From: Rhodopseudomonas_A sp036404135
GTDB taxonomy: Bacteria > Pseudomonadota > Alphaproteobacteria > Rhizobiales > Xanthobacteraceae
Length of the DNA stretch: 64,000 nucleotides
Assembly (NCBI RefSeq): GCF_036404135.1
Contig: NZ_DASWPE010000089.1
Span: 8,746 to 72,745, forward strand
Direction of reading: 5' to 3'
Of this stretch, positions 35,032-43,442 are shown piece after piece. The notes under the pieces were generated by a model that saw only the letters and a program-made list of their open reading frames with translations, was not told the origin of the DNA and ran no database searches. A program made the position numbers and the translations under genes. The stretch's first letter is position 1; each line of letters begins with the position of its first letter.

Positions 35032-35951
35032 CGCTGCCCAGCCTGTTCGATCGCGACGCCGAACCCGGTCCGGCCGTAGTCGTTGCCATTGTAGAACATC
35101 AACCGCCCGGCGCTGGTGTCGATCACCGAGGCATAACAGACGATATCGGAATCAAACCCGGTCTCCGAGGTGGAGATTCCGGCGTCGCCGTCGCGCCGCG
35201 TCCAGCGCACGCCGTCCTGGGATTCCGCATAGCCGATGCGGTACCATTGCGAGCGGGTGCGGTGGGAATACCACATCCGATAGCCGGACGGCGTCGCCAG
35301 CACGAAAGGCCGGCCGAAGCCGTATTCGTCGACGCCCTGCGGCGACACGATCGGCAAACCCGACTTCGCCCAATCCAGTCCGTTGTCCGATTCCAGATAG
35401 CGCAGACCATAACGCGGCACCTGCTTGCCGCCGACGTCGATGAATTCGTCGCCGCTGACATACCACATCCGGAAGCCGTCGCCCTGCCGCAGCACAAAGG
35501 GCGCGCTGCGAACGTAGCGTTCGCCGTCGCTACGGTCGAGAATCGGTACCTGGGACACCCGCTGAAAGGTTTCGCCGTCATCCCTGCTGATCGCCAGCCC
35601 TGCAAACAGCACGTAGCGCACGCGCTGGCACAATTGATAACCGAAATAATACATCCACCATTCGTCACCGACCCGCAGCATCGCGGTGACGTTGACGCCG
35701 TTGTCGTCGAAGCAGCCGGGGGCGCCCGGCCCCAAGACCGGGCGGTGCGCCACCTTGAGCACGCGCGTCGGCGATGCCGGGTCGAGTTCGACATAGCCGA
35801 CGCTGCCGACCATCTGCGCGTCGCAGGATGACAGATAAATGCGCAGCCTGCCGTCGTCGCGCAGCACCGGCGTCGGCGCCAGTGCGTGCGAGCGTGCCCA
35901 TGGCGCGTCGCCTTCGGGCGCATAGACCAGACCGAGCTTGCGCCACGCCAT
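35028..35951 (-). CDS. Five-bladed beta-propeller protein, GH43-like/GINT1 N-domain-like
   Basis: 307 residues rich in blades of the type RLRIYLSS, EWWMYYFGY, GFRMWYVSG, GYRMWYSHR and RLMFYNGN, spaced by 50-70 residues, which gives five blades. This is the GH43/GH32-like fold also found as the N-terminal domain of glucosamine inositolphosphorylceramide transferase. No signal peptide is present, so it acts in the cytoplasm. It sits inside an operon for a nucleotide amino sugar and lies tightly against its neighbours. A sugar-binding or transferase-associated role is more likely than polysaccharide cleavage. The function is not established. Confidence 0.65.
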   Translation of the reverse strand: MAWRKLGLVYAPEGDAPWARSHALAPTPVLRDDGRLRIYLSSCDAQMVGSVGYVELDPASPTRVLKVAHRPVLGPGAPGCFDDNGVNVTAMLRVGDEWWMYYFGYQLCQRVRYVLFAGLAISRDDGETFQRVSQVPILDRSDGERYVRSAPFVLRQGDGFRMWYVSGDEFIDVGGKQVPRYGLRYLESDNGLDWAKSGLPIVSPQGVDEYGFGRPFVLATPSGYRMWYSHRTRSQWYRIGYAESQDGVRWTRRDGDAGISTSETGFDSDIVCYASVIDTSAGRLMFYNGNDYGRTGFGVAIEQAGQR

Positions 35952-35954
35952 GCG

Positions 35955-36647
35955 TCAATCCTTCACCCGGAAGAAGCGCAGTGCGCTCACCTTGGACGGC
36001 TCGGCGGCCGGCGCGCGATACAGCTCGGCCTCCTTGGTGCCCTGGTTGATCACCACCCCGGGGCCGATCCAGCAATCCCGGGCCACCGTGATGTTGTTGC
36101 CCACCGCCACATTGACGCCGAAGAAGCAGTTCGCCTCGATCTCGCAGAACCCGGAGATCACGACATGCGAGGAGACGAACACGTTGTCGGCGATATGCGA
36201 GTGGTGGCCGATGTGGTTGCCGCTCCACAGCACCACATTGTCGCCGAGCGTCACGAACGGCTGCACGACGTTGTTCTCGAAAATGAAGCAATGCTTGCCG
36301 ATCTTGACATTCGGCCAGACGAAGGCGCGGCTGCTGACATAGCTCGCAAGCCCGTAGCCCAGCTCCTCGGCGGCGCGCATAAGACGATGGCGCAGCCAGT
36401 TGAGCTGGCTGTAGACGATCGCGACATAGACGTCGTGGTCCGCCGGCGGAAACCGCGTGGTCAGTTCGTCGAGCGCCACCACCGGCCGCCCCAGCAATCG
36501 CTCGGTCTTGAGATAGCCGCGCTCGACCGCGAAGCCGACCACGTTGTAATCGGAATCGTGGGTAAAATACTCGCAGGCCACCTCGGCGAAGGCGCTGTCG
36601 CCGATAATCACCAGATCTCTGGATTTGATCGTGGCTGGCGAGCTCAT
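35955..36647 (-). CDS. NeuD/PglD-like sugar O/N-acyltransferase (left-handed beta-helix)
   Basis: 230 residues. The N-terminal part is a Rossmann-like domain (KSRDLVIIGDSAFAEVACEYF). The C-terminal part has hexapeptide repeats from about residue 105: VWPNVKIGKHCFI, VVLWSGNHIGHHSHIADNVFVSSHVVISG and so on to WIGPGVVINQG. The GHHSHI stretch contains the conserved His pair of the NeuD/PglD type. It probably acylates the amine produced by the DegT aminotransferase two genes upstream. The start shares one base with the stop of the methyltransferase (TGATG at 36645-36649). Confidence 0.82.
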   Translation of the reverse strand: MSSPATIKSRDLVIIGDSAFAEVACEYFTHDSDYNVVGFAVERGYLKTERLLGRPVVALDELTTRFPPADHDVYVAIVYSQLNWLRHRLMRAAEELGYGLASYVSSRAFVWPNVKIGKHCFIFENNVVQPFVTLGDNVVLWSGNHIGHHSHIADNVFVSSHVVISGFCEIEANCFFGVNVAVGNNITVARDCWIGPGVVINQGTKEAELYRAPAAEPSKVSALRFFRVKD

Positions 36648-37402
36648 CAGGGCCTCCTGATCAGAAGATCTTCACGCCGGTTCGCCATCGGCAGCTCGGC
36701 CGGCTGCGGCACCAGATAGGCATCCGCCCCCGCCGCCCGCGCGCGCAAAACTAGCCCCATCAGAACCGAATCGTCGATCACGCCGGGCTGCGGGCCGTCC
36801 GGCCGCTGCGGAGGCAGCGTATCGCTCCGGGTGAACTGCTTGTGGAAGGCGATGCCGGCGTCGCTGGCAAAGAACCTGTAGCGCTTCGAGGCGTTCGGAA
36901 TGTCGCCGATCAGGCACTGCCCGCCGGCAGCCAGCAGCCGCAGGATCTCGTCGGCGAAGGCGTAGGGATTGCCGCTGGCAAAGACATAGTGAAACACCGA
37001 GTAGCAAATCACCACATCGACCGCGCCGTTCAGCTCGGCAAGGCCGCCGGCGCACTCGGGAAACTGACCCGGCCGCTTGACGACGAAATCCGGATCGGGA
37101 AGCTGCGCCAGCATCTGCGGCGAATCCACCAGAAACAGCCGGTGCTGCTGCCGGCGGCAGAGCTCGATCAGCATGTGCGGCACCGCGCTGCATCCCGGAC
37201 CGATGTCCAGCACCGTGAGGCCGCACTGCCCGAGCCGCGGCAGCTTTGCGGCGATGTCGTTGACGATCAGCTCCTCATATCCCTTGCGATAGGAATCCGG
37301 AAAGCCGATCTTCTCATACATCGAGAGCCGATCGTCCGAGGCGAGCTGCGCAAATCGCGCGTAATCGAGCTGGTCCCATTCGATGTCGGGTTTATCGGTC
37401 AT
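36647..37402 (-). CDS. SAM-dependent methyltransferase
   Basis: 251 residues, cytoplasmic class I fold. Motif I is LTVLDIGPGCSAVPHML at about residue 64. The acidic end of strand 2 is in HRLFLVDSP, and motif IV-like VDVVICYSVFHYVF follows. The early segment EKIGFPDSYRKGYEELIVNDI is its own N-terminal cap. It probably methylates a sugar or its acyl group. The start is the ATG at 37402, sharing a base with the aminotransferase stop; a GTG at 37405 is possible. Confidence 0.78.
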   Translation of the reverse strand: MTDKPDIEWDQLDYARFAQLASDDRLSMYEKIGFPDSYRKGYEELIVNDIAAKLPRLGQCGLTVLDIGPGCSAVPHMLIELCRRQQHRLFLVDSPQMLAQLPDPDFVVKRPGQFPECAGGLAELNGAVDVVICYSVFHYVFASGNPYAFADEILRLLAAGGQCLIGDIPNASKRYRFFASDAGIAFHKQFTRSDTLPPQRPDGPQPGVIDDSVLMGLVLRARAAGADAYLVPQPAELPMANRREDLLIRRP

Positions 37403-38514
37403 CACAAATCCGCAGCTCGGAACACGTGCAACGCGTCGCAGACCCTGACTATCTCAGTTTCCGTCATTTCTGGGAAGCAAGGCAGCGTCACGATCTCGGC
37501 GGCGACCCGCTCGGTCACCGCCAGCGACACCGGCGCGCGGGACAGCCCCTGCAGCGCCGGCTGCTGGTGATCGGAAACCGGATAATGCAGCTCGGTGGCG
37601 ACGCCCTGGCTGTCCATCCAGGCACGCAACGCCGCCCGATGCGGCGTCCGGGCCACGCACAAATGCGCGACATAGGCGGGGTCGGCGGCGTCCGGCAGCA
37701 CGATCTGCGGCGCGGCGACGGCATGGTAGCGGCGCACGATGTCGCGCCGCCGCGCGTTCCAGCCATCAAGATACGGCAATTTCTTGCGCAGGATGGCGGC
37801 CTGGATTTCGTCGAGCCGGCTGTTGCGGCCGTGCGGCGCGACCGCCTCGTATTTCCGCCCCCAGCCATATTGCCGAAGCGACCGCAACGTCGCGCCGAGC
37901 GCTGGATCGCTGGTGACGATGGCACCGCCATCGCCCATCGCGCCGAGGTTCTTGGTGGGATAAAAGCTGAAGCAGGCGGCCGCGGCAAAACTGCCGGCCT
38001 GCCGCTCGCCGCGTTTCGCGCCATGGGCCTGCGCGCAATCCTCGACCACCGGGATGCCGCGGCGTTGGCCAATGTCGGCGATCAGCTCGATCGCAGCCAT
38101 CTGGCCGTAGAGATGCGTCGCCACGATCGCCTTGGTGCGCTCGCCGATGCAGGCCTCCAGCGACCGCGGATCCATCGTCAAGGTCACTGGATCGACATCG
38201 GCAAACACCGGCGTCGCGCCGATCGCCACGGCCGCCGCCGAGGCATACATGCCGGCATTCGCCACCGTGACCACCTCGCTGCCGGCACCGCATCCGACCG
38301 CGCGCAGCGCCAGTTCCAGCGCGTCGGTGCCGTTGCCCACCCCGATGCAAGCCGCAGCGCCGACATAGGCTGCGAATTCGGCCTCGAACGCGGAGACCTG
38401 CCGACCCAGCACGAACCATCCGCTGCCGACGACCTCGCTGACCGCCTGTAGAATCTCCGTCTGCACCGGTTCGGTGTGCCGCTTCAAATCGTTGAGGGGA
38501 ACCTGGGGTGTCAT
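37402..38514 (-). CDS. DegT/DnrJ/EryC1 sugar aminotransferase (FdtB/QdtB-like)
   Basis: 370 residues, PLP-dependent. VPLNDLKRH is the characteristic start. GVGNGTDALELALRA binds the phosphate, VEDCAQAHGA holds the Asp that contacts the pyridine nitrogen, and SFYPTKNLGAMGDGGAI contains the Schiff-base lysine. The C-terminal YPVSDHQQPAL is typical of enzymes acting on NDP-4-keto or 3-keto-6-deoxyhexoses, such as FdtB/QdtB. It therefore puts an amine on a keto sugar made by a dehydratase. The start is the ATG at 38514; the frame extends to a TTG at 38577. The upstream SDR gene ends 69 bp before. Confidence 0.88.
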   Translation of the reverse strand: MTPQVPLNDLKRHTEPVQTEILQAVSEVVGSGWFVLGRQVSAFEAEFAAYVGAAACIGVGNGTDALELALRAVGCGAGSEVVTVANAGMYASAAAVAIGATPVFADVDPVTLTMDPRSLEACIGERTKAIVATHLYGQMAAIELIADIGQRRGIPVVEDCAQAHGAKRGERQAGSFAAAACFSFYPTKNLGAMGDGGAIVTSDPALGATLRSLRQYGWGRKYEAVAPHGRNSRLDEIQAAILRKKLPYLDGWNARRRDIVRRYHAVAAPQIVLPDAADPAYVAHLCVARTPHRAALRAWMDSQGVATELHYPVSDHQQPALQGLSRAPVSLAVTERVAAEIVTLPCFPEMTETEIVRVCDALHVFRAADL

Positions 38515-38583
38515 GCTGTGAACCGCTGTTGGCGCAACCGGGCGAGCAAGCGATGCCGATGTCGCGAAGGGACGCAAGCGCGA

Positions 38584-39585
38584 TCAGGACGAGAGATAGG
38601 CATCGATATGCTTGCGGTAGAAATCCACGGTCTGGCTGAGCCCGTCCGCCAGCGACGTCAGCGGCTGCCAGCCCGTCAATTGCCGGAACGCGGTATCGTC
38701 GGTGAAATAGTCACCGATATCGATCCGCTTTCGATCGGCGGGAAATTCGCAGACCTGAAAGCCGGAGGACCCGCGCACGCCGGCCAGCCGCTGCGCCAAT
38801 TCCTCCAGCGTCACGGTGTCGGAACCTCCGACGTTCAGGACCTTGCCGATCGTGCTGTCGCTGAGCGCCGCGGCAATAAACGCATCGGCGGCATCGTCGA
38901 CATACAGAAAATCCCGGCGCTGCGCTCCGCCCCAGACTTCGAAGGGTTTTCCCTGAATCAGGTTCTTCACCCAGATCCCGAGGAAGATCTGCCGGGCGTC
39001 GCGGATCCGCATATGCGGCCCGTAGGTGTTGGTCAGGCGCAGCACGGTGGTGGGTAGGCCGTGCACGGTGTGATACAGCAGGTGATAGGACTCGCCCGAC
39101 ACCTTGTTGATGCCGTTGACGTCGACCGGATTGACCGGATGGCGTTCATCGACCGGAAGGTATTGCGGGCGACCGTAGACCTGCCGGGTGCTGGCATAGA
39201 TGATCCGGACGTCCGGATTGATCTCGCGGCAGGCTTCCAGCAGCGACAATTGTGCCAGGCAATTGATCTGCAGATCCTCGAACGGCGCACTCATCGAATC
39301 GAGGTGGCTGGTCTGGCCGGCGAGATTGAAGATGATATCGCAATCGCGCAGCAGATAACGCAGCCCGTGGGTGTCGCGGATGTCGGAGATGTTCACCCGG
39401 ACGCGATCCCTGATCGCCCCGATATTGAACAGGTTGCCGCCGAAATTCTCGTTCAGGCTATCGACCAGCAGAATATCGACCTCGGCACCGGATTCCAGCA
39501 GCCGCCGCGCCAGCGCCGAGCCGATCAGCCCGACGCCGCCGGTGATCATGATCTTCTGTCGATTGAACCTGGAGAAATCCAGCAT
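38584..39585 (-). CDS. NAD-dependent epimerase/dehydratase (extended SDR) with Asn at the catalytic Tyr position
   Basis: 333 residues. The Rossmann motif is GGVGLIGS, the Ser/Thr block is YASTRQVYG, and the C-terminal domain ends normally. At the YxxxK site the sequence is NGINK, with Asn157 (codon 39115-39117) and Lys161, so the general-base tyrosine is absent. The residue falls in the smooth motif VDVNGINKVSGE, which I recall from a conserved subgroup of epimerase-like proteins. It probably acts in the NDP-sugar pathway with the aminotransferase that follows. AGAGG six bases upstream favours the ATG at 39585 over a GTG one codon earlier. Confidence 0.8.
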   Translation of the reverse strand: MLDFSRFNRQKIMITGGVGLIGSALARRLLESGAEVDILLVDSLNENFGGNLFNIGAIRDRVRVNISDIRDTHGLRYLLRDCDIIFNLAGQTSHLDSMSAPFEDLQINCLAQLSLLEACREINPDVRIIYASTRQVYGRPQYLPVDERHPVNPVDVNGINKVSGESYHLLYHTVHGLPTTVLRLTNTYGPHMRIRDARQIFLGIWVKNLIQGKPFEVWGGAQRRDFLYVDDAADAFIAAALSDSTIGKVLNVGGSDTVTLEELAQRLAGVRGSSGFQVCEFPADRKRIDIGDYFTDDTAFRQLTGWQPLTSLADGLSQTVDFYRKHIDAYLSS

Positions 39586-39775
39586 CACGGACCTCTTTCA
39601 GTCACCGCCAATTCGCGCGGCGCGCAACCCGAATTCCTGACCGCGCCGCGGCCTAGCGCGCCGCCGGCAGCCACATCGGGCGCCGCAACCGAGGGCGTCC
39701 TCCCTGCGCGATTACGCAAGCCGGACGGCAGCGCCATCCGCTCGCAATTCGCCGCGTGCCGCCGCCCGTGATTTC

Positions 39776-40867
39776 TCACTCGTTGTAATTGAAATACTTG
39801 AAGCCGTGATGCGCAACCAGTTCGTCGCGCTGCGCCGACTTGAAGTCCTCGATCATCATCTCCCGCACCAGTTCGCCGAAACTCACGGTCGGCGTCCAGC
39901 CCAATAGCCGCTTGGCCTTGCTGGGATCGCCCAGCAAAGTTTCCACCTCGGCCGGGCGGAAATAGCGAGGATCGATCTCGACCAGGCACTTTCCGGTGCC
40001 GGCGTCGTAGCCCTTCTCGTCGATTCCCTCGCCCTCCCACCGCAGCTTCAGATCGATCTCACCGGCCGCGGCCTGCACGAACTCGCGAACCGAATGCTGT
40101 TCGCCGGTCGCGATCACGAAATCGTCCGGCTTCTCCTGCTGCAGCATCCGCCACTGCATTTCGACGTAATCGCGGGCATGGCCCCAATCGCGCAACGCGT
40201 TCAGGTTCCCGAGATAGAGCCGGTCTTGCAGGCCGAGCTTGATCCGCGCCAGCGCCCGGGTGATTTTGCGGGTGACGAAGGTCTCGCCGCGAACCGGGGA
40301 CTCGTGATTGAACAGGATGCCGTTGCAGGCATACATGCCGTAGGATTCCCGATAATTGACGGTGATCCAGTACGCATACAGCTTCGCGACCGCGTAGGGC
40401 GACCGCGGATAGAACGGGGTGGTTTCCGACTGCGGCGTCTGCTGGACCAGCCCGTACAATTCGGAGGTCGAGGCCTGGTAGAACCGCGACTTGCCGATCA
40501 GCCCGAGAATGCGGATCGCCTCGAGGATGCGTAGCGCCCCGAGCGCGTCAGAGTTCGCGGTGTATTCCGGCTCGTCGAAGGAAACCCCGACGTGGCTTTG
40601 CGCGGCGAGATTATAGACTTCGTCCGGCTGCACTTCCTGCATGATGCGAATGAGGCTGGTGGAGTCCGTCAAATCGCCGGAGTGCAGGGTAAGATCGTAG
40701 CCCTTTTCGTGCGGGTCATGATACAGGTGATCGATACGATCGGTATTGAACAACGAGGTACGCCGCCGAATGCCATGCACGGCATAGCCCTTGGTCAGCA
40801 ACAATTCGGCGAGATAAGAACCATCCTGGCCGGTGATGCCGGTAATCAGCGCAACTTTTTTCGTCAT
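39776..40867 (-). CDS. gmd: GDP-mannose 4,6-dehydratase
   Basis: 363 residues, extended SDR. It converts GDP-mannose to GDP-4-keto-6-deoxymannose. ITGITGQDGSYLAE is the Gmd-specific nucleotide motif. STSELYG and YAVAKLYAYW give the catalytic Ser/Thr, Tyr and Lys. FNHESPVRGETFVTRKITRA and YLGNLNALRDWGHARDYVE are nearly invariant in Gmd. With fcl at 44264 it supplies GDP-L-fucose; the 4-keto intermediate could also feed the DegT aminotransferase downstream on the same strand. The start is the ATG at 40867 with AGGAT just ahead. The SDR gene is 190 bp downstream. Confidence 0.96.
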   Translation of the reverse strand: MTKKVALITGITGQDGSYLAELLLTKGYAVHGIRRRTSLFNTDRIDHLYHDPHEKGYDLTLHSGDLTDSTSLIRIMQEVQPDEVYNLAAQSHVGVSFDEPEYTANSDALGALRILEAIRILGLIGKSRFYQASTSELYGLVQQTPQSETTPFYPRSPYAVAKLYAYWITVNYRESYGMYACNGILFNHESPVRGETFVTRKITRALARIKLGLQDRLYLGNLNALRDWGHARDYVEMQWRMLQQEKPDDFVIATGEQHSVREFVQAAAGEIDLKLRWEGEGIDEKGYDAGTGKCLVEIDPRYFRPAEVETLLGDPSKAKRLLGWTPTVSFGELVREMMIEDFKSAQRDELVAHHGFKYFNYNE

Positions 40868-41387
40868 ATCCTGCAATGTCCTAAGCACGGTTCGGGCGGC
40901 AGCCTAGTCTCGGTTCATACACAATCCGAGTAGCCAAGACTACAACTGGACCAAGACAAGCCGGGGAAATGCTGCAGGCGCTGAAGCTAAACCATTGGGC
41001 TAGATACCCGTCACAATATACCTCATCGTCGATTATATCGCTTGCAGTTGTTGTTCAAGCCTTAGATTGGCGGTCGCGCCCGCCGGCGGCCCCGCCGCCG
41101 CCAACGTCATGTAACAATCGCATCCTGAAGCGTTCCCGGCCGAGTCCCGTCGGAGTGTGAATGCCGGATCCAAGCGCCCGGCACCGATCTGAAAAAAGAG
41201 CGGTTTCGCCCCCGGGCAAGGCCGCCCGGAGGGGCGGCCGACTTGATCTGACATGGATGTTGTCGTAACAGCTTGGCTAGCATTTCCGGCTGGTCAACGC
41301 ACCGCCCGCGTGGGAGCTGAACAACATTTGTGGTCGCTTCGCGCGCCGCCAGGGTCATGAATTCAGGCCAAATTCGGGATTAGGCTT
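40868..41387. other. Divergent intergenic region between gmd and the flippase-like gene
   Basis: 520 bp with promoters expected for both directions. A+T-rich around 41010-41060 (ATATACC, GATTATATCG), then G+C-rich. The inverted GGGGCGG/CCGCC pieces near 41215-41240 are weak. No gene or RNA is supported. Confidence 0.4.
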
Positions 41388-42368
41388 TTGCTCAAGAAAA
41401 CATTGACGGCAAGACTTTCCCTAATCGTCAAAATACTTGCCAGCGTTGCCCTGATTTTCCTGGTTCTGCCCCGCCTGAATATCGACAGCGTCAAGTCGGT
41501 GTTGCTCGATCGCAACATGCTCTACGCGATCATCGGGTCGGTGGTGATTCTTTTCGTGCAGTCGCTGCTCGCGGCGGTTCGCCAGCAATACGTCGTGGCG
41601 ATGTTCGGGCAGCGGGTGGGTTTCCTGCAATCGCTCAACATCTGGATGGCCGGGCTTTTCCTCAGCCAGGTTCTGATCACCTTCGTGGCCGGCGATATTG
41701 CCCGCGTCGTCAAACTGACACGATCCGGAATGCGGCGCCGGGTGGCCGCACAGGTGATCATGCTCGATCGCATGATCGGCCTGCTCACGCTGTTGGGGAT
41801 GGTGGTGATCGTCACGCCGGTGACCTACGAGCTGGCGGACTCCTCTCCGGTCCTGCAAATGTCGCTGCTGCTATTGTCGGCCGCCTCCGCGGCCGGGCTT
41901 GCCGGCGCGGTCGGGCTCGGCATCTTCAACCGGAACGATCGGCTGTCCTCGATGAAGCTGATGCAGAACCGGATCTTTTCCATCGCCACGGATCTGGTGT
42001 CGATCGTCCGCATGATGTTCAGCCATGGCGGCTCCTCGCTGGCGATCGTGGCGCTGAGCGCGCTGATGCATTTGCTGAACGTGGTGGCGATGATCTTTAT
42101 CGCGCGCAGCGCCGGCATCGTCGCCTCGGTTGCGGAGATGGCGGTGCTGCTGATGCCGATCATGCTGCTGATGATCCTGCCGATCTCCTTCGCCGGCTGG
42201 GGCGTGCGCGAGGCCGCTACCGTCGCGGGCTTCGGCCTGCTCGGGATTGCCAGCGGTCCCTCCTTTGCGGTGTCGGTGGCGTTCGGGCTCAGCCTCGTGC
42301 TAACGAGCCTGCCGGGTGCCTTCGGCGTGTTCTGGAAAACCAACATGGAAGCCCATCCCACAGCCTAG
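41388..42368 (+). CDS. Flippase-like membrane protein (LPG synthase TM/UPF0104 family)
   Basis: 326 residues with about eight hydrophobic segments. The family landmarks are FVAGDIARVVKLTRSG (the basic loop) and the PISFAGWGVREA motif near residue 265, which is characteristic of the lysylphosphatidylglycerol synthetase/YbhN transmembrane domain. Proteins of this family in glycan loci may move lipid-linked intermediates. The start is TTG at 41388: an in-frame TGA at 41358 limits the frame and no ATG occurs before the first membrane segment. A STELLO-like gene follows after 57 bp. Confidence 0.78.
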   Translation: MLKKTLTARLSLIVKILASVALIFLVLPRLNIDSVKSVLLDRNMLYAIIGSVVILFVQSLLAAVRQQYVVAMFGQRVGFLQSLNIWMAGLFLSQVLITFVAGDIARVVKLTRSGMRRRVAAQVIMLDRMIGLLTLLGMVVIVTPVTYELADSSPVLQMSLLLLSAASAAGLAGAVGLGIFNRNDRLSSMKLMQNRIFSIATDLVSIVRMMFSHGGSSLAIVALSALMHLLNVVAMIFIARSAGIVASVAEMAVLLMPIMLLMILPISFAGWGVREAATVAGFGLLGIASGPSFAVSVAFGLSLVLTSLPGAFGVFWKTNMEAHPTA

Positions 42369-42425
42369 ATCGCAACTCGATTACGAGTCGTTCCGGTCAG
42401 CCCCTCTTCCGAGCGAGTGAGTTAC

Positions 42426-43442
42426 ATGCACATAGTATTGACCTCCATCAACGCGCCCAATGAGGCACTGCGGATCATCGCCGATGGAGCCAAGCAGGCC
42501 GGGTTTCAGTTCATCGTGATCGGCGACACCAAAAGTCCGGCGGATTTCTCGCTCGACGGCTGCCGTTTCCTGGACGTCGCGGCGCAGCTCAAGACCGGCC
42601 TCGCCTTCGCCCAGAGCTGCCCGACCCGGCACTACGCCCGCAAGAACATCGGCTATCTGCTGGCGATCGCCGAGCGCGCGCCGCTGATCCTGGAAACCGA
42701 CGACGATAACATTCCGCGGCCGGACTTCTTCGGCGCCAGGCATCGTCACGTCGAGGCCAGCGCGATCCGCGAATCGCGATGGATCAACGTGTATCGCTAT
42801 TTTTCCGACGTGCAGATCTGGCCGCGCGGCCTGCCGCTGGAGTTCGTTCAGCAGCCCGCGCCGGATTTCGAGAGCCTCGCGGTCGAACGGTTGGATTGCC
42901 CGATCCAGCAGGGCCTCGCCGATGAAAACCCCGACGTCGACGCGGTCTACCGGCTGCTGCTGCCGTTGCCGCAGTCGTTCCGCAGCGACCGCCGCGTCGC
43001 GCTCGGCCAAGGCGCCTGGTGCCCGTTCAACAGCCAGAACACCACCTGGTGGCCCGAGACCTATCCGCTATTGTATCTGCCTGCCTATTGCTCGTTTCGG
43101 ATGACCGATATCTGGCGCAGCTTCGTCGCGCAGCGCATCGCCTGGGAGAACGACTGGCACATCCTGTTCCACGAACCCACCGTCTATCAGGAGCGTAACG
43201 AACACAGCCTGATCAAGGATTTCGCCGACGAGGTCCCCGGCTATCTGAACAACGACCGGATCCGCAAGACCCTCGAAGACACCCCGCTGCGCAAGGGCAC
43301 CGCGCACATGCTCGATAACCTCGCCCGCTGCTACGAAGCGCTGGTGAAGCTCGACGTCATCGGCAAGGATGAACTGCCTTTGCTCAACGCCTGGATCAGC
43401 GATCTCAACGATATCAGCGAGGGGCGCAGTGGAACCAAGTAA
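42426..43442 (+). CDS. STELLO (DUF288)-family glycosyltransferase-like protein
   Basis: 338 residues, no membrane segment. It carries the STELLO-family landmarks: IVIGDTKSPADFSLDGCRFL, YARKNIGYLLAI, a DDDN acidic motif at residues 92-95, IWPRGLPLE at about 131-139, PIQQGLADENPDVDAVYRL, CPFNSQNTT and QRIAWE. Plant STELLO proteins are Golgi type II membrane proteins acting in cellulose synthase assembly; bacterial members are little studied. Here the membrane anchor is absent. The DxD-type motif suggests a nucleotide-sugar transferase. The start is the ATG at 42426 (a GTG at 42417 is also possible). It overlaps the GT2 gene by 14 bases. Confidence 0.82.
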   Translation: MHIVLTSINAPNEALRIIADGAKQAGFQFIVIGDTKSPADFSLDGCRFLDVAAQLKTGLAFAQSCPTRHYARKNIGYLLAIAERAPLILETDDDNIPRPDFFGARHRHVEASAIRESRWINVYRYFSDVQIWPRGLPLEFVQQPAPDFESLAVERLDCPIQQGLADENPDVDAVYRLLLPLPQSFRSDRRVALGQGAWCPFNSQNTTWWPETYPLLYLPAYCSFRMTDIWRSFVAQRIAWENDWHILFHEPTVYQERNEHSLIKDFADEVPGYLNNDRIRKTLEDTPLRKGTAHMLDNLARCYEALVKLDVIGKDELPLLNAWISDLNDISEGRSGTK

